Below are positions 5,017 through 9,472 of a DNA stretch of 13,933 nucleotides, in pieces. Position numbers and translations under genes: made by a program. Each line of letters starts with the position of its first letter. Position 1 is the first letter of the stretch. Below the pieces are notes generated by a model, which ran no database searches, was not told where the DNA came from, and saw nothing but the letters and a program-made list of their open reading frames with translations. Source of the stretch: Flavobacteriales bacterium. GTDB taxonomy: Bacteria; Bacteroidota; Bacteroidia; Flavobacteriales; BACL11. Location of the stretch: the NCBI GenBank assembly GCA_002697505.1, contig NZWA01000011.1:1-13933 (forward strand), read 5' to 3'.

Positions 5017-5225
5017 TGTGTTAAGTTCATTGATATGACTTCACCTTCTGTCGGTTTAGCCGAAGTTTTTACTACGTTTGGTTGACTCTCGTCAATTACG
5101 ATGTTTAGCTTTTCAAGCCAAACCCTACTTACTGGAACAAACTGTCTAGCACCAAAATAATTATTCAGTGTTTCCATGTCAATGTTTACAAATGACTTTG
5201 CTCCTTTTGGTCTACCTCTACCCAT
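5013..5225 (-). CDS. Small protein with N-terminal AT-hook-like motif
   Basis: This 70-residue protein begins MGRGRPKGAKSFVNIDMETL. Residues 2-8 (GRGRPKG) match the AT-hook core (RGRP flanked by basic/Gly residues), which inserts into the minor groove of AT-rich DNA; a similar hook is used by H-NS/Lsr2-type proteins. The rest (NYFGARQFVPVSRVWLEKLNIV..., then a polar tail) could be a small helical domain. DNA binding is inferred from the motif alone, and many phage proteins start with comparable basic stretches. It lies 26 bases after the upstream stop without a Shine-Dalgarno sequence and is coupled to the next gene by an ATGA overlap. The AT-only palindromes at 2399, 4125 and 7782 would be natural candidate targets (inference). 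Confidence 0.7.
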   Translation of the reverse strand: MGRGRPKGAKSFVNIDMETLNNYFGARQFVPVSRVWLEKLNIVIDESQPNVVKTSAKPTEGEVISMNLTQ

Positions 5226-5251
5226 TGTTTTGTTTTTTAGTTTTATGTTTA

Positions 5252-5452
5252 TTAGATTTGATGGCTTTTCCTGTCCAGATACTCAATAACAGCATTGAAC
5301 TGCTCCTCTGTAAAAGGTAACTCATCATAGCCTTCGTATAAAATACCCTGATCACAAAGCCAGTCGTGGTGCTTCATAGCCATCTCTTTAAAAGAAAAAG
5401 ATGTTTGAGTAGCATTGTGAATAACGTGATCATATTCGACTGTAATTCTCAT
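5252..5452 (-). CDS. Small hypothetical protein, first gene of its unit
   Basis: This 66-residue protein (MRITVEYDHVIHNATQTSF...) has an N-terminal strand, a His/Trp-rich middle (MKHHDWLCDQGI) and an acidic helix (TEEQFNAVIEYLDR). The several His and one Cys form no standard metal motif. No family recognised. It is the first gene after the promoter at 5462-5489, whose -10 ends nine bases before the ATG (5450-5452), with no Shine-Dalgarno sequence, so the predicted leader is very short. The unit continues through the AT-hook-like gene to 4161. Confidence 0.7.
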   Translation of the reverse strand: MRITVEYDHVIHNATQTSFSFKEMAMKHHDWLCDQGILYEGYDELPFTEEQFNAVIEYLDRKSHQI

Positions 5453-5461
5453 AGTGCTTCT

Positions 5462-5510
5462 AATATACTTGGTTCGCTTTTAATGTCAACTATTTTTTTT
5501 AAATAAAAAT
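5462..5510 (-). promoter_or_regulatory. Promoter with A-tract upstream element, short leader
   Basis: On the minus strand: -35 TTGACA (5484-5489), 16-bp spacer, -10 TATATT (5462-5467), nine bases, then ATG 5452. Upstream of -35 lies AATTTTTATT, one base, then AAAAAAAATA and one base (about 5490-5511). This block matches the one at the RuvB-like gene promoter except for two single-base changes, and looks like an UP element. It spans the gap between the gene ending at 5510 and the one starting at 5452. Confidence 0.7.
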
Positions 5511-5821
5511 TAAACCTCATAGTAAGATTTAATTTGTTCTTTTATAATTGGAATTGCTATGTTATCAAATGCCCGAACTAATGCTTCCTCTAATTCTGTT
5601 TGTACATCTTCGAGGATATAACCAAGCCCTGAGAAAGAAAGCATGACATGAACAGCTTCATGAATTATTGTATCTAAAAGAACTTCTCCTTTTATTTTAT
5701 TAGATACGTAAATCTTTCTTTCGTCGAAATCTAATTCGCCAAAATCTTTCATTGTTTTATATACAATATCAAACTTTGTTCCTGCGACTATGATTTCTTT
5801 GGGCTTATAGTTATTTCGCAT
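5510..5821 (-). CDS. Predicted small zinc metallopeptidase-like protein (HExxH)
   Basis: This 103-residue protein has a strand-rich N-terminus (KEIIVAGTKFDIVYK..., then RKIYVSNKI). The helix TIIHEAVHVML follows, in which H54-E55-A-V-H58 is a zincin signature. Next is a helix with EEALVRAFDNIA (78-89) that can supply a third ligand (E78 or E79). This is the layout of small phage peptidase-like proteins related to IrrE/ImmA and SprT-like zincins. The substrate is unknown; roles in cleaving a host regulator or a phage protein are possible, and inactive relatives exist. It lies eight bases after the RuvB-like gene, so the two are probably co-transcribed. Its 3' end adjoins the next promoter. Confidence 0.8.
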   Translation of the reverse strand: MRNNYKPKEIIVAGTKFDIVYKTMKDFGELDFDERKIYVSNKIKGEVLLDTIIHEAVHVMLSFSGLGYILEDVQTELEEALVRAFDNIAIPIIKEQIKSYYEV

Positions 5822-5829
5822 ATATAATT

Positions 5830-6768
5830 TTAAGCAATAGCTCTTGCAAGATCCAATCCTTTTTTAGTTAATTCTCTTTTAGAGTCTATTTTCATTAGAT
5901 TCTTCTTGATTAATATTGCTTCATAATCTTTCTGGATAGCTCCTTTTTGGAATCCAGTGATTGAAGACAATCCAGTCAATGACATAGCCCCTCTTTCTCC
6001 AAGAGTTTTTATGATTGACATCTCAGAAGCAGTTAAGCCGTATTTAAGTATTCCCATAGTCTTACAGAAATCCTGCCATACATATTTTGTTATCTCCTTT
6101 AAAGATCTAGCAGAAACGAATGTTTTTAAATCTTCTGCTTTAACAACCGCATCTCTGGGGTTACCTCTAAAAGTAGAAACAATATCTTCCTGTACGCTCT
6201 GCTTTATATCTGCTTTATTCTCCATGTTATCATAAAATATACTATATAGATCTTCATTTGAATATTCTTCAAAAGCAATATCACGAAGACGATCTCTCAA
6301 TGGTTCAGCTAACTTCTGCTGATCTGTAGTTGCCATGCAGAATGATATTTCTCTAAAATCAAAAGTGTATGGAATAGTATCATGCTCAACTGTTCTAATA
6401 GGATTCTTATCCACATTAAAAACAGAAAGAAAAATCTGCTGTAATTCATTAGGCAAATTATGTCCTTCATCAATAAACAAATGTGCTTTGTTCTGTATCC
6501 AAACTGGATAAACTTGTTCGAAGAAACTATTTGCGTTTTTTATTGTTTTACCATTGACCTCAAGCATTGGAGGTCTACTACCATCTGTTCGCTGTAGAGC
6601 TTCTCTAAACTTACGAGCGAAGAATGTTTTACCGCCACCCTTTTGAGTAGTGAAATTCAAGAAGGGCATACGATTTGTTTTCTTATAAGCATCTATATAG
6701 ACACTCAATGTCTTTTTGACAGAATCCTGTCCAATTGCGTCTTTGAAGACTTCGTTTACTTTTTGCAT
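5830..6768 (-). CDS. RuvB-like AAA+ ATPase (Holliday-junction motor homologue)
   Basis: This 312-residue protein is slightly shorter than bacterial RuvB (about 330-350). Motifs in order: FKDAIGQDSVKKTL (8-21, like the RuvB start), P-loop TTQKGGGKT (40-48), Walker B LFIDE (97-101), sensor 1 CMATT (144-148), arginine-finger region PLRDRLRD (156-163), sensor 2 GNPRDA (202-207), and a C-terminal winged helix (about 244-312: EMSIIKTLGERGAMSLTGLSSITG, then KKNLM and LTKKGLDLA). That is the full RuvB order: ATPase, lid, DNA-binding wing. RuvB drives branch migration of four-way junctions with RuvA; no RuvA is visible here. The P-loop lacks the usual first glycine (T-T-Q-K instead of G-P-P-G) but keeps GKT, so ATP binding is likely. 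It is the first gene of its unit, 6 bases from its -10 box, divergent from the plus-strand genes. Confidence 0.85.
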   Translation of the reverse strand: MQKVNEVFKDAIGQDSVKKTLSVYIDAYKKTNRMPFLNFTTQKGGGKTFFARKFREALQRTDGSRPPMLEVNGKTIKNANSFFEQVYPVWIQNKAHLFIDEGHNLPNELQQIFLSVFNVDKNPIRTVEHDTIPYTFDFREISFCMATTDQQKLAEPLRDRLRDIAFEEYSNEDLYSIFYDNMENKADIKQSVQEDIVSTFRGNPRDAVVKAEDLKTFVSARSLKEITKYVWQDFCKTMGILKYGLTASEMSIIKTLGERGAMSLTGLSSITGFQKGAIQKDYEAILIKKNLMKIDSKRELTKKGLDLARAIA

Positions 6769-6774
6769 GAGGCT

Positions 6775-6820
6775 AATTTACTACAGCTTTTTATATGGTC
6801 AAGTATTTTTTTTGAATAAA
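6775..6820 (-). promoter_or_regulatory. Promoter of the RuvB-like gene, leaderless type
   Basis: On the minus strand: -35 TTGACC (6797-6802), 16-bp spacer, -10 TAAATT (6775-6780), six bases (AGCCTC), then ATG 6768, so transcription would begin at the ATG. The A-tract block upstream (about 6803-6824) is nearly the same as at 5490-5511. No Shine-Dalgarno sequence is present. The A-tract is shared with the divergent plus-strand promoter. Confidence 0.7.
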
Positions 6821-6827
6821 AATTCCT

Positions 6828-6855
6828 TTGACAATACCAGTTTACTATTTATAAT
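6828..6855 (+). promoter_or_regulatory. Consensus sigma70-type promoter of the plus-strand island
   Basis: TTGACA (6828-6833), 16-bp spacer, TATAAT (6850-6855): both hexamers are perfect. The ATG of the first plus-strand gene lies nine bases after the -10, so the leader would be about two bases. The -35 boxes of this and the opposing promoter are 25 bp apart, around one AT tract, so the two may compete or be co-regulated. Confidence 0.8.
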
Positions 6856-6864
6856 ATATGTATT

Positions 6865-7002
6865 ATGAAAGATGAAGAAAAAAGTATCTGTTGGATGGGA
6901 GTTATTCCAGAAAGTGAAAAACATAGAATGCGTTATCCAACAGACGAAGAAATAGAACAAGCAATAAACGAATTAGAAAGACTTGAAGAAGAAGATGAAT
7001 AG
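6865..7002 (+). CDS. Short acidic protein, first gene of plus-strand island
   Basis: This 45-residue protein (MKDEEKSICWMGVIPESEKHR...) ends in a very acidic helix (EEIEQAINELERLEEEDE). It follows the consensus promoter at 6828-6855 with the ATG nine bases from the -10 and no Shine-Dalgarno sequence. Its end overlaps the next gene by eight bases (ATGAATAG), which supports it as translated. No family recognised. The strong negative charge is like that of small DNA-mimic or inhibitor proteins, but this is only a resemblance in composition. Confidence 0.7.
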   Translation: MKDEEKSICWMGVIPESEKHRMRYPTDEEIEQAINELERLEEEDE

Positions 7003-7240
7003 ATTAGAATTATTTTTTGGAAAATCATTTATCTTTTTATTAGCTATTCTTATCGGCATTCCATTAGGAATTCTTGCAGGTATAGTAAGCTTTGTTACAA
7101 AAGTAATAGAATACCCTTTTTATATATACATGGGTACTTATAAACAATGGTCTGATAGAGTAACTATGGAACGAGCCGATATGTGGACTAGACACATTTA
7201 TAGAATGGAGCAAAAAAAACGAGAACAATCTGAGGAATAA
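6995..7240 (+). CDS. Small single-pass membrane protein
   Basis: I choose the ATG at 6995-6997 (81 residues, MNRLELFFGKSFIFLLAILIG...); the longer frame would start at a TTG inside the preceding gene's acidic run. A long hydrophobic segment at about residues 11-35 (with Gly/Pro: IGIPLGILAGI) can span the inner membrane once. It is followed by an aromatic stretch (YPFYIYMG) and a charged C-terminal helix (RHIYRMEQKKREQSEE), probably cytoplasmic or partly coiled. No family recognised. It overlaps the upstream gene by eight bases and ends three bases before the next start. Confidence 0.75.
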   Translation: MNRLELFFGKSFIFLLAILIGIPLGILAGIVSFVTKVIEYPFYIYMGTYKQWSDRVTMERADMWTRHIYRMEQKKREQSEE

Positions 7241-7243
7241 AAA

Positions 7244-7603
7244 ATGGATTTAAATGAATTATTAAACATTCACGAAGATACTTGCAATAGTTGCAGGGAA
7301 GTCATGGTAAAGAAAAACAGCGATTATACTGGTGGTAAAACCGCACAAGATATTTTTGCTAATTTTAACTCAGCCAAAATTATTGGTATGCATCCAGTAA
7401 AAGGTCTTTTGATTCGTGTCATTGACAAAATACAAAGAATTAATTCTTTTACTAACGACAAAGAACTTTCTGTTTCAGATGAGACTGTTACAGATGCTTG
7501 TGATGACATTGTAAACTATGCGATTTTAGCAAAAGCAATGTTGATAAAAGAACGAAAAGAAAAGAAATATTCCACAAAAGAAGAATTTGTTTTGCCAGAT
7601 TAA
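7244..7603 (+). CDS. Nmad1 / DUF1599 family protein
   Basis: This 119-residue protein matches the nucleotide modification-associated domain 1 (Nmad1, DUF1599) pattern: H10...C17, KKNSDYTGG (23-31), DIFANF (36-41), GMHPVKGLLIRVIDKIQRINSF (48-69), and E80, D84, DACDDIVNY (84-92). Comparative genomics of the family links it to phage hypermodified-base pathways; the Glu/Asp/His set and helical layout also recall MazG-type nucleotide-binding folds. Biochemistry is not settled as far as I know, and no other modified-base gene (thymidylate synthase-like, TET/JBP, base kinase) is seen in this window. The start is ATG 7244-7246; a GAGG lies ahead at the end of the previous gene. Third gene of the plus-strand unit. 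Confidence 0.85.
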   Translation: MDLNELLNIHEDTCNSCREVMVKKNSDYTGGKTAQDIFANFNSAKIIGMHPVKGLLIRVIDKIQRINSFTNDKELSVSDETVTDACDDIVNYAILAKAMLIKERKEKKYSTKEEFVLPD

Positions 7604-7641
7604 TTTTTTTATTTTGTTTTTTTATTTAATTTAAAGTTCTT

Positions 7642-7760
7642 TATTTGGCTTTTTTCTCTTCAAACTTGGGACTTTCTATATTTGGCTTTTTTTCGCTCAA
7701 ACTTGGGACTTTTATGAATCCTACTATATTTGGCTCTTTAGCTCTCATTCTTGGAAGTAA
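7642..7760 (+). repeat. Three degenerate direct repeats in noncoding gap
   Basis: The gap 7604-7843 holds no convincing gene. Copies 1 (7642-7675) and 2 (7679-7712) are 37 bp apart and nearly identical; both contain TATTTGGCTTTTTT and TCAAACTTGGGACTTT exactly. Copy 3 (7727-7757) lies 48 bp on and is diverged (TATTTGGCTCTTTAGCTCTC, then TTCTTGGAAG). The 37-bp period breaks any reading frame, and indels between copies confirm noncoding use. AAAGTTCT at 7634-7641 could pair, with G-U wobbles, to GGGACTTT of copy 1. A protein- or RNA-level regulatory role is guesswork. Confidence 0.6.
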
Positions 7761-7781
7761 TTTATTACTAGATCTATTCTT

Positions 7782-7801
7782 AATTTTAATTAATTTAAAT
7801 T
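7782..7801. repeat. Third, imperfect copy of the AT palindrome
   Basis: AATTTTAATTAATTTAAATT differs by one base from the perfect palindrome at 2399-2418 and 4125-4144. Here there is no -35 at the right distance and no adjacent start codon on either strand, so it is not a promoter of the same type. It lies 43 bp before the GTG of the gene at 7844 and could be a stand-alone operator. Confidence 0.5.
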
Positions 7802-7843
7802 CAATCAAGGCGATTTTTAAGCTATATTTGTGTAAAAATTATA

Positions 7844-8176
7844 GTGAACTTGATTGTTGTATCTGATTTAACTCTAAACGAAGGTCTATATTTCAGATTT
7901 CTTAGCATGACTGCCAAGTCTTATTTAGAGATGGATGTGCTAATTGAGGCTCCTGAATCTAAAATAGACTATTATTATAAGATTCTAAAGAAAAAAGGTT
8001 TCTATGACTATGTGTCAGAAATACTTAGCCCAGATAAAAGAGAAGAAGGTGTACGTTTAGACACCGAACATAACTACCCCTTAACTGTAGTCGCAGAAAG
8101 TATAAATTGTGTTAACGTTATGAGTTTAATCGGACAAATAAAAATGTTAGGATACATCAAGAAAGACATATCCTAA
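7844..8176 (+). CDS. Hypothetical phage protein, GTG start
   Basis: This 110-residue protein begins at GTG 7844 (MNLIVVSDLTLNEGLYFRF...). I keep this start because the first strand (NLIVVSDL) looks like the start of an alpha/beta core; the next ATG (7907-7909, MTAKSYLEM...) would remove it. The middle has VLIEAPESKIDYYYKILKKKGF, and the C-terminal third EEGVRLDTEHNYPLTVVAESINC followed by a helix (VMSLIGQIKMLGY). The alternating strands and helices, with an early Asp after a hydrophobic strand, recall small HAD- or PIN-like folds, but no full motif set is present. There is no Shine-Dalgarno sequence. It ends in a perfect inverted repeat that overlaps the stop, facing a convergent gene. Confidence 0.7.
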   Translation: MNLIVVSDLTLNEGLYFRFLSMTAKSYLEMDVLIEAPESKIDYYYKILKKKGFYDYVSEILSPDKREEGVRLDTEHNYPLTVVAESINCVNVMSLIGQIKMLGYIKKDIS

Positions 8177-8177
8177 C
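8146..8177 (+). terminator. Hairpin overlapping the stop codon, possible terminator
   Basis: GTTAGGATA (8146-8154) and TATCCTAAC (8169-8177) form a perfect 9-bp inverted repeat with a 14-base loop. It contains the last codons and TAA stop of the plus-strand gene at the junction with the convergent minus-strand gene (ends 8212). No U-tract follows, so it is not a classical intrinsic terminator; a smaller AT stem (TTATTT-GCAA-AAATAA, about 8181-8196) lies just after. It might slow or end transcription from either side. Confidence 0.35.
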
Positions 8178-8211
8178 ACCTTATTTGCAAAAATAAACGT
8201 TAACCTTTGAC

Positions 8212-8691
8212 TTATGCCCCCTCGTCAACTGGATCTGGCTCTGGATCAGGAGTTGGTTCTGGATCTGGAGTTGGCTCTGGATCAGGCTCTGGTGGTGATG
8301 GCTCAGGTGGCTCTGGCTCTGGCTCTGGGGGCGGTGTATTTGCCCAAGTTCTAATAGCAGGTACAGCAGCAATGATAGCATCCATGGCAGCGGCTGCCTC
8401 TGGAACTTCTTGAATCATCTGCCAAAAAGGCTTTCTTCCGTTAACTCTAGAAGGTACATTTATATATTCAGCACCTTCATTATCAGCAGTTACTAAAACT
8501 TCTTCAGTTGCTCCATCATAAGGAAGCATTTCAATATTGATGCTCCCTTCTGTTGGTGCTGCCTCTGCTGTATTTGGTGCATAAATATTAATACTACGCA
8601 ACCAAACAGAATCAAATGTTTGTTCTGGAGTTGCAGGAACCACAAATGGCTCGTCTCTTGGAATTGGATCTCCTAAATTATCTTCTGGCAT
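8212..8691 (-). CDS. Hypothetical structural-region protein with Pro/Glu/Asp tail
   Basis: This 159-residue protein has an N-terminal domain of about 115 residues (strands such as SVWLRSINIYAP, GSINIEMLPY, EEVLVTAD, AEYINVPSR, then PFWQMIQEVPEAAAAMDAI). A C-terminal tail of about 40 residues is built almost only of Pro, Glu, Asp, Thr and Ser in PEP/PDPEPT repeats (about 119-157). Such tails are extended and acidic, often linking or decorating surface proteins. No family recognised; its place after the fibre and glycosyltransferase genes suggests a virion-related role. The start is ATG 8689-8691; a TATAAT (8697-8702) lies five bases upstream with only a weak -35. Confidence 0.75.
   Translation of the reverse strand: MPEDNLGDPIPRDEPFVVPATPEQTFDSVWLRSINIYAPNTAEAAPTEGSINIEMLPYDGATEEVLVTADNEGAEYINVPSRVNGRKPFWQMIQEVPEAAAAMDAIIAAVPAIRTWANTPPPEPEPEPPEPSPPEPDPEPTPDPEPTPDPEPDPVDEGA
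8229..8334 (-). repeat. Low-complexity Pro/Glu/Asp codon repeat
   Basis: The 3' end of the gene 8212-8691 consists of short tandem units of six-base type (Pro-Glu/Pro-Asp codons), with larger exact units such as PTPDPE repeated. The complement reads as Gly/Ser repeats in another frame. Slippage between units could change tail length. Confidence 0.7.
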
Positions 8692-8696
8692 AATTA

Positions 8697-8702
8697 ATTA
8701 TA
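8697..8702 (-). promoter_or_regulatory. TATAAT just upstream of an ATG
   Basis: TATAAT reads on the minus strand, five bases before the ATG at 8691. No good -35 stands 16-18 bp upstream (best is TTAGAA), so it could be an activator-dependent or late-type promoter, or chance in AT-rich DNA. The close -10 to ATG spacing is like that of the left-hand promoters. Confidence 0.3.
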
Positions 8703-8741
8703 GTTAAAATTATTATTATTTCTAATAAATCTTACACACAT

Positions 8742-9425
8742 TTAAACAAAAAAGGATTTATAATGTGGCAACCTCACTGATGGTACTACTAAAGGCTTAA
8801 TTCCAGTCTTTTTATAGCAATTTTGGCAAAAACTAACATCCTCAAAGGATAAATCTTTCAAATCAAATTTACCGCCTTTTCTGTCATCACACCCATCTAT
8901 ATTTGCATGATTGAGTGGAAAGTATGGATATTCCATCTCTTCAAAAATTGATCTATGTATCTTAGTAAAACCAAATCCACACCAATCTACCTCAACTAAC
9001 TTATTTGGCTCTTCTTTACCCATTTTATCAAGCCATTCTACTGAAGTAAAGGGCATATGATGATGCTTTCTGAAAAAATCTTCATCCCAGTTGCCAACCA
9101 TAGCTTGATCTGAATAATTTGATCTATACCAACCTGTAACGAACTTATGCTCATCGCCTATTGATAGTATTTGTTCTACCTGCTCTATTGTAAAATTTAC
9201 ATCAGAATCAATCCAAAACAACCATTCTGCATCTGGTGGTCTGGTATCAACAAATCCTTTTCCTCCTGTTGCAAGGTAATTGCGGGCAAAGTTTAGAAAT
9301 AATCTATGACAAGTTAATATAGCAGAATTATTTTTATCACACCAAGATTGTAATCGTAGATAATTAGGCACTAAGTTGCCTGTAATCCCATTTGCTATCG
9401 GAGTTAAGAAAATACATTTTAACAT
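8742..9425 (-). CDS. GT-A family glycosyltransferase
   Basis: I choose the ATG at 9423-9425 (227 residues, MLKCIFLTPIANG...), where the first strand of the fold begins; the longer frame needs TTG at 9446. Motifs in order: first strand CIFLTP (4-9), ARNYLA (47-52), WLFWIDSDVNF with the metal-binding DSD (73-75), FVTGWYRS (95-102), WCGFGFTKIHRSIFEEM (148-164), EDVSFC (195-200, likely catalytic Asp/Glu), and a late His (221). This is the usual GT-A layout of GT2-like and Anp1-like enzymes, which use a nucleotide-sugar and Mn or Mg. No membrane helix, so cytosolic. The substrate is unknown; its place directly after the fibre gene suggests glycosylation of a virion protein or host glycan. TATAAT lies six bases before the ATG. 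Confidence 0.85.
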   Translation of the reverse strand: MLKCIFLTPIANGITGNLVPNYLRLQSWCDKNNSAILTCHRLFLNFARNYLATGGKGFVDTRPPDAEWLFWIDSDVNFTIEQVEQILSIGDEHKFVTGWYRSNYSDQAMVGNWDEDFFRKHHHMPFTSVEWLDKMGKEEPNKLVEVDWCGFGFTKIHRSIFEEMEYPYFPLNHANIDGCDDRKGGKFDLKDLSFEDVSFCQNCYKKTGIKPLVVPSVRLPHYKSFFV

Positions 9426-9431
9426 ATTGGT

Positions 9432-9459
9432 ATTATAAACCAACAATATTAAAAGTTAA
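9432..9459 (-). promoter_or_regulatory. Candidate promoter of the glycosyltransferase gene
   Basis: On the minus strand: TTAACT (9454-9459), 16 bp, TATAAT (9432-9437), six bases, then ATG 9425. The -10 is perfect, the -35 is 4 of 6. TTGGT and ACCAA arms flank the -10 as a small inverted repeat. The spacing to the ATG is the same leaderless type as in the left block. It occupies the 47-base gap after the fibre stop. Confidence 0.45.
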
Positions 9460-9472
9460 ATATTAAATCAAC

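Noticed and set aside
7642..7760. Possible CRISPR array
   Set aside because: There are only three copies, one diverged, and a 37-bp period leaves just 3 bases between copies 1 and 2, so there are no spacers.
7782..7806. Third palindrome copy as a minus-strand promoter
   Set aside because: The nearest TTGATT lies only 14 bp from a TAAAAT and no start codon follows, unlike the two complete copies.
7645..7866. Plus-strand ORF of 73 codons over the repeat region
   Set aside because: It starts at TTG and is made mostly of the 37-bp repeats, whose period breaks the frame. It overlaps the better gene at 7844, and the product is low complexity.
8181..8196. Small TTATTT-GCAA-AAATAA hairpin as terminator
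   Set aside because: It is a six-pair A/T stem without a U-tract; too weak to call by itself in AT-rich DNA.
8207..8413. Plus-strand Gly/Ser-repeat ORF
   Set aside because: It is the complement of the Pro/Glu/Asp codon repeats in the minus-strand gene 8212-8691, which has a plausible folded N-terminal domain and a clean start.
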